Shown piece by piece: positions 16,617 to 25,225 of a DNA stretch of 49,822 nt. The notes beneath the pieces were generated by a model, which made no database searches, was not told where the DNA came from, and saw only the letters and a program-made list of their open reading frames with translations. Source of the DNA: Spirochaetia bacterium (lineage in GTDB: Bacteria > Spirochaetota > Spirochaetia > DSM-16054 > Sediminispirochaetaceae); assembly GCA_021736475.1 (NCBI GenBank), contig JAIPFV010000009.1, forward strand, positions 1-49,822, read 5' to 3'. Position numbers and translations under genes: made by a program. The stretch's first letter is position 1; each line of letters starts with the position of its first letter.

Positions 16617-18724
16617 TGACGAACTCTCCAACACGACAACAGATTGATGAATGGAAACGGTGCCTTTTGGACCTTCCGGACGAACTCTTTTTCTCTATTA
16701 TGAAACTCTATCTGGGCGATCTTAAAACACCTTTCCATAAACCGCGTTTAGTCGATCGGATTATCCACCTTTTTTCGAAGGAGGATACCATTCAGCGAGC
16801 GGTGGCCCTCATCGACCAGCAGGATGCGCTCATCCTTACGGCGGTGGAGCTCTTAGACCGGCCCAGCCCACAGCAGATATACCAATTGTTGCAGGACAGC
16901 TACGATTATTTCAATTTTCATAACCACCTGATGAACTTGCAGGAGCGACTGATCATTTACTCCTGTTCCGATAATCCCCTTCTGCATATAAATCCGTTTC
17001 TTCACCACGACATTCGAGAGAGTGTTCTTTCTCCCGCGGCGCTTTTCCCGCCAGCCACACCATATAAGGTGGACAGCGGCCCGCCGATTTTGGCTACCGA
17101 AGAAACCCTCTGGTGTATTGCTGCACAGTTGAAAAACTATCCTGAACCTCTAAAAGCGGATGGTACCTTGAAAAAAAGAGTGGGCGATGAGCTTCAATCC
17201 ATCTTCTCGACGCTTGCTGAAGATAATAAGCCCACCCAATTCTACCTGCTTATAAATGCACTCCTTAAGCTGGGAATCCTGGAAAAGGACCGCAATTCAC
17301 TGCAGCTTGTTTTTGATAGGGGAATTAAATTCGGCAATAAAACACGCGCAGAACGTCTTTACTATTTATGGGCAGCTGTCTGCATCAGTTCAGATGAATC
17401 GGTGGAAGATTTTTCGGCTTCGAACACTTCTATCAATCAGTTATCCCACATCGCCGCCAGTATTGAAAACCTGTTTGCCACTGTACCGCAGGAGTATCTG
17501 TTTGAAAGGACCAGTGTCGAACGAATGCTGGTTGCAGCTGAACCTGTAACCAGTGAAAAGCCAATCGCAGAGTTGACCACCCCAACCCGGCTGATCGAGC
17601 GCCTGCAGCACATTAGAGCCCTCATCGGCAGCTCCCAGGGAATATACCGGAACCCTGCCATAGCCGATCTCCTAAACGACCAGGAAGAGAAGACCCCCTT
17701 GTTGGTACATCCCGATTTTACTATCACAGTAAAACCCCCGCTGCCCTTTGAGGTTGGCCTCTTTATCTCATCGGTGATGCAACTGAAATCATTCACCGCC
17801 TATCCCCAGTTCGAAATGACCCGCACCTCATATCTGCACGGGCGCAGCCGCTTTGCTTTTGATACCATTCAGCAGCGCTTGGATGAGCTCTCTGCTACCC
17901 CGCTCCCACAGAACATACGCTTCTCCCTCGAATCCTGGGAAAGCCACTACTCTTCTGTAGTTATGATTGAGGGGATCACTCTGTCCTTAGCTGAGCACTG
18001 GGATCATATGGTTCGTAATCACCCCGATTTTGCAGGGTACGTACTTCGTGATTTCGGAAATGGTATCTATGTGATGGATGCTTCACACCGCAAGAACTGG
18101 CAAACACTCCTTCAGGATATCGGGATTATTCCTCTTCCCCCCGTAGAGTCGGGTACTTCCAGTCAGCAGGATACTAGCGTATCCGCCGCTGCCCAGCAGT
18201 TCCCGTCTCTGTCTACCCCAGGTTCGGAAGAACAACCGAGGGTCAATTCATTTTCTACTGAAGGCTCACCCAAGCCCCCCTCGGATGCCGATCAAAAAGT
18301 ATACCAGGAACTGCAAAGTGAACTGGAGCATCTTCCGCATGCAAATTCGAACCAGAAAAAAGAGCTTGCTGCCCAAATAGAAAAAAAGTTGTTTCTGTTT
18401 CCATCACAACTGCATCACACTCAAATCAGCCCTTCCGTAAACGAAGCAAGGGGCATAAACTACAGTGGAAAAGTGAGGATCATTCAGCAGGCCCTTCAAG
18501 CTGAATGGGATTTACTCGAACTGGTTGAACGAACCGCTTCCGGAAAACCTTTACGCCATCTGATTAGGCCGCAAGAGCTGCAGAAGTCAGGAAACGACCT
18601 TTTACTGCGCGGAGTAAAACTCCCAACCAATGAAGAATTAAAAGTCTGGGTGCAAAAAATCGGATACATTAAAAAATGGAAGGGATCTCTGTTTATTCAG
18701 CCTCAGGATTATAAGCAGAGCTAA
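16616..18724 (+). CDS. Helicase-associated protein, XPB/Ssl2 N-terminal-like domain, partner of XPB
   Basis: A protein of about 702 residues with no helicase motifs. The region around 390-505 (TSYLHGRSRFAFDTIQQRLDEL, PLPQNIRFSLESWESHY, YVLRDFGNGIYVM) resembles the Helicase_C_3 / XPB-Ssl2 N-terminal domain that accompanies bacterial XPB genes. The N-terminal part is helical. The segment at about 515-570 is Ser/Pro/Gln-rich and looks like a linker, and a smaller domain follows. A TTG at 16604 is in frame, but ATG 16616 overlapping the XPB stop is the natural start. It probably regulates or targets the helicase (inference). Its 3' end overlaps convergent aroDE by 32 bp. Confidence 0.75.
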   Translation: MTNSPTRQQIDEWKRCLLDLPDELFFSIMKLYLGDLKTPFHKPRLVDRIIHLFSKEDTIQRAVALIDQQDALILTAVELLDRPSPQQIYQLLQDSYDYFNFHNHLMNLQERLIIYSCSDNPLLHINPFLHHDIRESVLSPAALFPPATPYKVDSGPPILATEETLWCIAAQLKNYPEPLKADGTLKKRVGDELQSIFSTLAEDNKPTQFYLLINALLKLGILEKDRNSLQLVFDRGIKFGNKTRAERLYYLWAAVCISSDESVEDFSASNTSINQLSHIAASIENLFATVPQEYLFERTSVERMLVAAEPVTSEKPIAELTTPTRLIERLQHIRALIGSSQGIYRNPAIADLLNDQEEKTPLLVHPDFTITVKPPLPFEVGLFISSVMQLKSFTAYPQFEMTRTSYLHGRSRFAFDTIQQRLDELSATPLPQNIRFSLESWESHYSSVVMIEGITLSLAEHWDHMVRNHPDFAGYVLRDFGNGIYVMDASHRKNWQTLLQDIGIIPLPPVESGTSSQQDTSVSAAAQQFPSLSTPGSEEQPRVNSFSTEGSPKPPSDADQKVYQELQSELEHLPHANSNQKKELAAQIEKKLFLFPSQLHHTQISPSVNEARGINYSGKVRIIQQALQAEWDLLELVERTASGKPLRHLIRPQELQKSGNDLLLRGVKLPTNEELKVWVQKIGYIKKWKGSLFIQPQDYKQS

Positions 18725-20147
18725 ACTGCTCAAATTGCAGTAGGGCCTGGGCATGGAGCATTTCACGCCCGCCGATAATTCGGCAGCCGGCATCCCCTGC
18801 CCGGCTTAAAAAACGGGTCTGCTCAGGAGCGTAAATCAGTTCGTATACTATCTCTGAGCCCTTAAACTTGTATCCCGGCAGAGGGTCAATTTCTGTATTG
18901 GGCTCCATTCCGGCACTAGTGGTCTGCACGATAAGTTCAAATTTTCCCGCACTGAGTTGGCTCTGCATAGGTTTCCAGTTCACCCCAAATTCTGCGGCCA
19001 GTCCCGCAGCCTTTTCATCGGTACGGTTTACGATGGTTACCACTAGCCCCGCCTGCACAAGTGCATATACCACGGTGCGGGCAACCCCCCCGGCTCCAAT
19101 TACAAGTACATGATTTCCCACTGACAGTATATCAGTTCTCTTCAACGGTGCTAAAAAGCCCTGGTAATCAGTATTGCTTCCAACCCAGCCCTCGGAAGTC
19201 CGAATTACAGTGTTACATGAGCCAATACTCTGCACCGCCTCCTCTACCCGGTCAACTTGCTGAATAATCTTCTGTTTGTGCGGTACTGTTACGGAAAACC
19301 CGCGTATGCCTAGCTGTTCGGCCAGTCTCATAAATAGTCCGACATCATCAACCTGAAAAGGCACATAGATGGCGTTCATCCTCCCCTCAGCAAACCAGGG
19401 ATTATGGAGCTGCGGACTTTTACTGTGGAGCACCGGATTTCCAATAATGCCGAAGTATACGGTGTGCGAGTTCTGCTGCGACACCCGGTACACCTCTTCT
19501 AGCTCTCGCGGACTAGTCTGACCCGGGGCTCCGGAACGCTCACCGGCGGAACAGAAAGTCAACATAGAACCGCACAGCTGCGGTGCTACCCGGCTAAAGA
19601 AACCGAAAGCCCCCATTCCAAGCACAATTTTGTTTTTGATACGAAAGGTCTCCCGGGCGATTCGAATGAGTTCAAGTACATCCTGCGATGAGCTTGGGTA
19701 ACAGGCTATCTTGGGTATCTCTCCTACCGCGGCAATTTCTTCTATCAATTCCGTCATGGAAGCCGGTACACCCTGAAAATCATGGAGCGATCGAATCACC
19801 TCAATACCCAACTCGTCTGCTCTCGCTTCCACACCGGGAGCAGTCACCCCCCTCTCTATATCTACATGCGTGATTCCGGGGCATAGCAGCTGCTCTAACA
19901 AGTTCAAACGCTCAGCCTCGCTCAACTCCGTTTTTTTGCCGCCATCTTCTTCACGACGAAAAGAAAGAATAACAACGGAAAGAGATGCTTCGCAGGCGGT
20001 ATCAACGAGCGAGGTAATAAAACCTTTGTTTCGTTGCAGGCAAAGATCAAGACGTATTTCGATAGCATCAAGCCACTGAGAGTTATTCCGGATATTCCGC
20101 AGTTTATCTGTGTCGGAATCCGCCGTAAGTGTTAAACAACGAAGCAT
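18693..20147 (-). CDS. aroDE: Bifunctional 3-dehydroquinate dehydratase (type I) / shikimate dehydrogenase
   Basis: A 484-residue fusion. Residues 1 to about 225 are type I dehydroquinase: EIRLDLC, the catalytic His in SLHDFQG, the Schiff-base Lys in IPKIACYP, then VLGMGAFG. Residues from about 228 are shikimate dehydrogenase: GNPVLHSKSPQLHN, SVTVPHKQ with the catalytic Lys, SNTDYQGF and the NADP loop VIGAGGVARTV with NRTDEKAAGL. It converts 3-dehydroquinate to shikimate through 3-dehydroshikimate. The same domain order is known from plants and Chlamydia. The start has GGGGAGG 5 nt upstream, 11 bp after the TPR lipoprotein gene, so it is the last gene of an icd-TPR-aroDE operon. Confidence 0.95.
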   Translation of the reverse strand: MLRCLTLTADSDTDKLRNIRNNSQWLDAIEIRLDLCLQRNKGFITSLVDTACEASLSVVILSFRREEDGGKKTELSEAERLNLLEQLLCPGITHVDIERGVTAPGVEARADELGIEVIRSLHDFQGVPASMTELIEEIAAVGEIPKIACYPSSSQDVLELIRIARETFRIKNKIVLGMGAFGFFSRVAPQLCGSMLTFCSAGERSGAPGQTSPRELEEVYRVSQQNSHTVYFGIIGNPVLHSKSPQLHNPWFAEGRMNAIYVPFQVDDVGLFMRLAEQLGIRGFSVTVPHKQKIIQQVDRVEEAVQSIGSCNTVIRTSEGWVGSNTDYQGFLAPLKRTDILSVGNHVLVIGAGGVARTVVYALVQAGLVVTIVNRTDEKAAGLAAEFGVNWKPMQSQLSAGKFELIVQTTSAGMEPNTEIDPLPGYKFKGSEIVYELIYAPEQTRFLSRAGDAGCRIIGGREMLHAQALLQFEQFSSAYNPEAE

Positions 20148-20158
20148 ACCTACCTCCC

Positions 20159-21847
20159 CTATTGTGTACGGTTTTGGAGGTCGCGCATTTTGCGCCTCAG
20201 CGTCTGATCTTCCGGATTAAGAGCTATCGCCTGACGAAGATAACGGATAGCCTTATTGTATTCGCCTGTCGATCCATACAGCTCGGCTATTTCAATCAGA
20301 GCATTGACATTCTGCACATTCTCCAACAGTGAAGACTGCAGATACTGCAGTTTAATCGATTGATCCTGCACCAACCGAGCCCGAAAATAGAGCAATACGC
20401 TTCTGACTTCCGATTGGCTAGCCTCGTTTACCCGGCGATCTACGTACTCGACAGCTTCCTGCTGATAACCACTGTCCAGCAGCTGATTCAGATATGTGCG
20501 TACAGCTATCGGATCATCAGGAAATTCTTCGGAGAGGCTACGGGCATAACGAACTGCAGTCTGCGGTTGGTCGAGGGCGTCGTACACCCGGACCGCCTTT
20601 CGCAGCAGTGAAACCGTTTGCCGAACCTCAAGCAGCTTTTCCAGGTAGTCCTCAGCTGCCGACCAGCGTTCAAGCTCTATCGCCGTATCAAGCAGGGATG
20701 AAACTATCGAAAGGTTTTTAGGGTCCTGCTCCAGACGCTGCTGGAAATGCTCAAAGGCCGCTTCCCGTCTTCCTAGCTGAATAAGAAGTTCTCCATAAAG
20801 AGCCGAAAAACGTTGAAATTCAGGATACTCCTGCATACCTCTCTCCGCCAGTACCAAGGCCTCCTCATAGCGATCATTTCGGATCATAGATTGCACTTTC
20901 ACCAGTAAGGTCTCGGGGGTTTCTCCGGATCGCTTTTCAACCACCGCGGCAATACGCCCGGCCTGTTCATATTTTCCCTGCAGTTCGAGCAACTGTACAC
21001 GTTTCTGCAGAAAAACTGTCTGATCGGGAAATTGAATGATGGCGTTTGAAAGCAGCCTATCCGCCTTGTCAAGATCACCGGCCTGCAAATACACATTGAT
21101 CGCCCATTGAAGCACATATCGCTTTTCGGGAAATTCAAGCTGCAGCTGTTCCACATGGGGTAAAGCAGCTTCAGGATTGCCTTGCGCATAGTAAATCCTG
21201 ACCAAGCCAAGCCGTGCAGGGTAACATGAGCCATCGTTTTCCAATACCCGCCGATATAATTCCTGAGCTTCCTGGTACTCTCCTTCAAATTCCAGATAGT
21301 ACCCATGTAGATAGAGAGCCAGCATAGAGTTGGGATTGATTTGCACCATATAGCTGGTTACCTCGCCGGCTCGTTCCCGCTGCTCAGGGGAGCTGCTGGT
21401 AAGTACCGCGACGGCCGAGGCCAGCGAGGAGAGAAAGGTCGTTTCCTCCTGAGAAATATCCGGAACTCGCCCCTGGTCAACAGCCTCAAACAAACGCGGA
21501 TAGATGCTGCCGCTGGGAGGTCGGTTCGGTTCTGCACCGTATTCCAAATAGGGATAGACAAAATGATAAAGACGGTTAGCCACAAAGGCCAATTCCGATC
21601 CTGCCTCGCTGTTGTGTAAGTTGAATGAGTAAAGTGTGTTTAAGGCTATATCTAGTGAACGGGGAGTACCCAGAGTGATATTTGAGCGTACATCCTGCAG
21701 AATAACTCCCCGCTGCTGTATATCTCGCCGGAGGTCTGTATCGACCTCTTGGGTTGTTGCGTCTCCTGCGCAGCCGAATACAAACAGCATACATGTAGCG
21801 ACTGCCAACGCTATCCCAACTCCTCTATGGAACCCGGCTCGCATCAT
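20159..21847 (-). CDS. TPR-repeat lipoprotein
   Basis: About 562 residues. The N-terminus (MMRAGFHRGVGIALAVATC, then MLFVFGCAGD) is a lipoprotein signal with Cys after VFG. The rest is almost wholly tetratricopeptide-like helical pairs, for example YYLEFEGEYQEAQELYRRVL and AELYGSTGEYNKAIRYLRQA, ending in RNRTQ. Such periplasmic TPR lipoproteins usually hold envelope complexes together; the partner is unknown. In-frame TTG 21877 would start inside icd, so ATG 21847 or 21844 after the icd stop is chosen. There is no strong ribosome site, so coupling to icd is likely. Confidence 0.8.
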   Translation of the reverse strand: MMRAGFHRGVGIALAVATCMLFVFGCAGDATTQEVDTDLRRDIQQRGVILQDVRSNITLGTPRSLDIALNTLYSFNLHNSEAGSELAFVANRLYHFVYPYLEYGAEPNRPPSGSIYPRLFEAVDQGRVPDISQEETTFLSSLASAVAVLTSSSPEQRERAGEVTSYMVQINPNSMLALYLHGYYLEFEGEYQEAQELYRRVLENDGSCYPARLGLVRIYYAQGNPEAALPHVEQLQLEFPEKRYVLQWAINVYLQAGDLDKADRLLSNAIIQFPDQTVFLQKRVQLLELQGKYEQAGRIAAVVEKRSGETPETLLVKVQSMIRNDRYEEALVLAERGMQEYPEFQRFSALYGELLIQLGRREAAFEHFQQRLEQDPKNLSIVSSLLDTAIELERWSAAEDYLEKLLEVRQTVSLLRKAVRVYDALDQPQTAVRYARSLSEEFPDDPIAVRTYLNQLLDSGYQQEAVEYVDRRVNEASQSEVRSVLLYFRARLVQDQSIKLQYLQSSLLENVQNVNALIEIAELYGSTGEYNKAIRYLRQAIALNPEDQTLRRKMRDLQNRTQ

Positions 21848-21860
21848 TTTTTTATTCTGC

Positions 21861-23069
21861 TCAATCCATGTGAGCAATTATCGCATCGGCAAATTCACTG
21901 CTCGAGACTTTTGTCGATCCTTCCATCATGCGGGCAAAGTCATAGGTTACCTGTTTGTCCCTTATCGCACCGGTCATTCCTTTTTCGATTAAATCAGCCA
22001 CTTCATTCCAACCCAGATATTCAAACATAAGCCGCCCGGACAGAATCAGAGAACTGGGATTGACCTTGTCTTGTCCCGCGTATTTTGGAGCGGTTCCGTG
22101 GGTCGCCTCGAAAATTGCATGTCCGGTTTCAGAGTTGATGTTTGCGCCCGGTGCAATTCCAATACCGCCCACCTGCGCTGCAAGTGCATCGGACATGTAA
22201 TCCCCGTTCAGATTCATGGTAGCAATTACATCAAACTCATCTGCTCTGGTAAGTATCTGTTGTAAAAATGCATCTGCAATAGCATCTTTTATCAGGATTT
22301 TTCCCTCGGGCACATTACCGCCGCACTCTTCCCAGCTTACTACCTGGTCAGCATATTCCCGCTTTGCTAACTCATAACCCCATTCACGAAAGGCGCCTTC
22401 GGTATACTTCATAATGTTTCCCTTATGTACCAGGGTCACGCTTTTACTATCATGCTCAATCGCGTAATCAATAGCCGCACGCACCAAACGCTCGGTGCCG
22501 GTCCGGCTAATGGGCTTAATGCCGATTCCCGAATCAGAGCGTATCTCCCACCCAAACTCTTCTTTTAGGAATTTAATCAGGGTTGCGGTTTGTGCTTCTC
22601 CGGCCTTCAATTCCAAACCCGCATATACATCTTCAGTATTCTCACGGAACACCACCATATCAACCTTCTCCGGCTGCTTTACCGGCGAGGGGATACCCGG
22701 GTAGTGTTTTACTGGACGCAAACAGACATACAGGTCAAGCTGCTGTCGCAGAGAAACATTTAAACTGCGAAACCCGCCGCCAACGGGTGTGGTAAGGGGG
22801 CCTTTAATCGCAACCAGATACTCTCGTATAGTATCCAGAGTATCCTTCGGAAGCCACTCACCGGTTTTGTTATAGCCCTTTTCACCGGCATACACCTCTT
22901 TCCACTGCACCCCGCGCTTTCCGCCATAAGCTTTTTCCACTGCTGCATCAAAGACCTTACGTGATGCCGGCCAAATATCCACACCAATCCCGTCACCTTC
23001 AATATACGGAATTACCGGTTGATCAGGAACCTGCAATCCCTGTTCAGTTTTCATTATTTTATTAGTCAC
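21861..23069 (-). CDS. icd: Isocitrate dehydrogenase, NADP type
   Basis: Oxidative decarboxylation of isocitrate to 2-oxoglutarate. The sequence follows E. coli Icd closely: [38 protein letters not shown] (containing the regulatory/substrate serine), [17 protein letters not shown] and [22 protein letters not shown] at 23123 would add 18 unsupported residues. GTG 23069 (TNKIMKTEQ) follows AAAGGGGG by 6 nt and gives a 402-residue protein with a normal N-terminus. It heads the operon with the TPR lipoprotein and aroDE. Confidence 0.95.
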   Translation of the reverse strand: MTNKIMKTEQGLQVPDQPVIPYIEGDGIGVDIWPASRKVFDAAVEKAYGGKRGVQWKEVYAGEKGYNKTGEWLPKDTLDTIREYLVAIKGPLTTPVGGGFRSLNVSLRQQLDLYVCLRPVKHYPGIPSPVKQPEKVDMVVFRENTEDVYAGLELKAGEAQTATLIKFLKEEFGWEIRSDSGIGIKPISRTGTERLVRAAIDYAIEHDSKSVTLVHKGNIMKYTEGAFREWGYELAKREYADQVVSWEECGGNVPEGKILIKDAIADAFLQQILTRADEFDVIATMNLNGDYMSDALAAQVGGIGIAPGANINSETGHAIFEATHGTAPKYAGQDKVNPSSLILSGRLMFEYLGWNEVADLIEKGMTGAIRDKQVTYDFARMMEGSTKVSSSEFADAIIAHMD

Positions 23070-23117
23070 TTGTATCCCCCTTTCACTGAAAAGTGAGTGT
23101 ACCAAAACCTGACCTTC

Positions 23118-23146
23118 TTGCAAACCCTTAAAGGCTATGTTATTAT
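23118..23146 (+). promoter_or_regulatory. Promoter of the lipoprotein gene cluster
   Basis: TTGCAA (23118-23123), 17-bp spacer, TATTAT (23141-23146). The ATG at 23159 is 12 nt further, predicting a leader of about 5 nt with no Shine-Dalgarno. The divergent icd start lies on the other side. Confidence 0.55.
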
Positions 23147-23158
23147 CGCTATACTAAA

Positions 23159-24259
23159 ATGAAAAAGCAGATATTTTCCGTCACCTCAGTAATAACAACG
23201 GTACTTACAGCAGCAACATTCTTATTAGGTTGCCCTACATCCAGCACAGAGGTATCCCCTTCAAACCGCTACTTTATTGTCGGCACTTCGGATCAACAAA
23301 AAGAGCTGAAGCTTTTATTTCATGATCTCGATACCCAGACCGACAACCCTGAAAGTCGGTTCATAATAATTCAGGAAATTACTAAAAAATTACGAGCAGC
23401 AGACAGACCGAATTTACTCAATCTATTCTTAACAACTTATGTGGAAAATCACAAAACAGATCCCTACAACGGATACTACCTGTTGATTGTAGCTCAGAAT
23501 TATTTAAGTGAAGGGGCCGAACCATTTGCGGTTCAGTACTTTGAGCGCATATTAAAAAACCATACTGACCTTGAAGTGAATGGAACCACCGTCCACTTTA
23601 TCTGTCTAAAAAATCTCATCCGCCTGGTGGATGAACCTGAATTAAAAGTAGATTACTATAAAAAATTGATCTCCCAATTCAGTGATAAAATCGACAATGG
23701 CCCCACTTATTATTTTTTGGCCAAAACCTATGAAGAATTAGGCGAATGGGACCTCGCAATACAAGCCTATCGTAATTTTCTCGGTCATCCGGAGGCCAAG
23801 GTAGCCGGAGTTCCCCATGCACATGAGCAGGTACGCTCAATGATAGAGTTTTATGACTATCCCAACAAAAACTGGACCATGGAAAGCCTGGATGACCTGG
23901 TAAAAACAATTAAGTATGCAATGTGGACTCGTAACTCCCGCACGCTTACCCGCTACCGTGCCAAGGTTAATTTCTTCGCTATTTCATGGGAGGAAGCGCC
24001 TACCGAGGCGAATCAGAACTTTCTTTCCGGTTTAGGTGGTTTTATGGGACAGAGAATTCACTATAATAATGAACTTGACCGTGATTCCAATACCCGTGAA
24101 GCCTATCTCCGAACGTGGGGATGGTCATATCGTATCAAAACCTGGTATCTTTATTTTCGCAGGGTCCATTTTCCAGCTGATCCGGAGATTCATGGTCAAT
24201 GGGAATGGGCGGGTATCTACTTTGGTGAAAAACCGTTTACCGGAACTGATACGCCTTAA
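23159..24259 (+). CDS. Lipoprotein with TPR-like repeats, unknown function
   Basis: 366 residues. The signal peptide ends in the lipobox TFLLGC (Cys25). A central helical region (YYFLAKTYEELGEWDLAIQAYRNF) is a clear tetratricopeptide unit with weaker ones before it. The last 130 residues are rich in Trp and Tyr (YLRTWGWSYRIKTWYLYF) and match no family I recognise. It is the first of three exported-protein genes on this strand (gaps of 34 and 44 bp), presumably an operon. It resembles the many spirochaete-specific lipoproteins; no function is assigned. Confidence 0.75.
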   Translation: MKKQIFSVTSVITTVLTAATFLLGCPTSSTEVSPSNRYFIVGTSDQQKELKLLFHDLDTQTDNPESRFIIIQEITKKLRAADRPNLLNLFLTTYVENHKTDPYNGYYLLIVAQNYLSEGAEPFAVQYFERILKNHTDLEVNGTTVHFICLKNLIRLVDEPELKVDYYKKLISQFSDKIDNGPTYYFLAKTYEELGEWDLAIQAYRNFLGHPEAKVAGVPHAHEQVRSMIEFYDYPNKNWTMESLDDLVKTIKYAMWTRNSRTLTRYRAKVNFFAISWEEAPTEANQNFLSGLGGFMGQRIHYNNELDRDSNTREAYLRTWGWSYRIKTWYLYFRRVHFPADPEIHGQWEWAGIYFGEKPFTGTDTP

Positions 24260-24293
24260 GACTGGGGCTTACAGAGTCGATAAGTGAAGAGAG

Positions 24294-25181
24294 ATGAATA
24301 CAATAAGCAAAATTACTACTGTTTCTCTGTTGCTCGGCCTTCTTTTCTGTAGTGCCGGATTAAATGCGGCTGTCAACTCTCTTACAACCGGCACCGGAGA
24401 GCTTGAAAGCAGCAGCCGGGTAGACTGGCAAAAGGGCACTTTCATTCTTACAGTCAGCTACCGCGCCAATCAGAGAGAATCTCCCTTGCCTAAACAACGC
24501 TCGAAAGCGGAGGCTGCCATCAGCCGTCAACTTCCCACTCTGTTCGTAGAAGAAATATCAAAGTTGATAATCGACTCCCGCAGAAGCATAGCTGAGGCTA
24601 TTGTGAAGTCCCCAACTCTAGCCGCCGAATTACAGAAGCTGGCAGCCAATGGAAAGGTCATCTCTTCGCATTTCACCAACGATTTTTTTGAGTTCCAACG
24701 CATCTATCATTATGCCCTCTATCCCCAAATTGTCTCGTTATTTATCACCCATACCCGCAGCAGCTCGCAGACAGAGGAGCTCACGTATGTGGCCGGCGGC
24801 CGCTATTCCGGTATTGTAATATATGTAAATGATCCTCTTGAAATTTTTGGAAGCCACACTAAGGGCAGCCTGAAGCCGGCACTTTTTCCAAGAGTTTATA
24901 ATGAAAGTACTGATCTTCTGATTGATATGCGAATGCTTGACCCGGAGACCTTAAAGGCAAAGGGAATGCTTCGCTATTATCACACATCCCAGTTGGATGC
25001 AATTCAATCGCGGGTTGGCGAAGTACCCTTGTACGTGCATGCGACTGCTCTGTTCGGTGTGCATTCTACCGACCTGATTGTCTCCCAACGAGCAGCTCGA
25101 AAAATTAAAGCGAGCCGGCGCACCCTCTCACTGATTAAAGAAGGAAAGATAGCAATAGTCTCAGAAACCCAACCGCGTTGA
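24294..25181 (+). CDS. Secreted protein of unknown function
   Basis: 295 residues with a cleavable signal (MNTISKITTVSLLLGLLFC, then SAGLNAA) and no lipobox at the cleavage site. The mature part has a mixed alpha/beta look: an early SRVDWQKGTFILTVSYRA strand region, a long helix with SKAEAAISRQLPTLFVEEISK, and a Tyr/Ile-rich segment (YVAGGRYSGIVIYVNDP). The early part resembles small LPP20/SIMPL-like periplasmic folds only loosely, and I assign no family. GAAGAGAG just before the ATG serves as ribosome site. Confidence 0.7.
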   Translation: MNTISKITTVSLLLGLLFCSAGLNAAVNSLTTGTGELESSSRVDWQKGTFILTVSYRANQRESPLPKQRSKAEAAISRQLPTLFVEEISKLIIDSRRSIAEAIVKSPTLAAELQKLAANGKVISSHFTNDFFEFQRIYHYALYPQIVSLFITHTRSSSQTEELTYVAGGRYSGIVIYVNDPLEIFGSHTKGSLKPALFPRVYNESTDLLIDMRMLDPETLKAKGMLRYYHTSQLDAIQSRVGEVPLYVHATALFGVHSTDLIVSQRAARKIKASRRTLSLIKEGKIAIVSETQPR

Positions 25182-25225
25182 CTTTACCCCCCTTTCCGGG
25201 CTATATATCGTAAAGGGAGGTTCCA

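Noticed and set aside
23070..23123. N-terminal extension of icd from TTG 23123
   Set aside because: GTG 23069 has a strong ribosome site and matches the normal Icd N-terminus.
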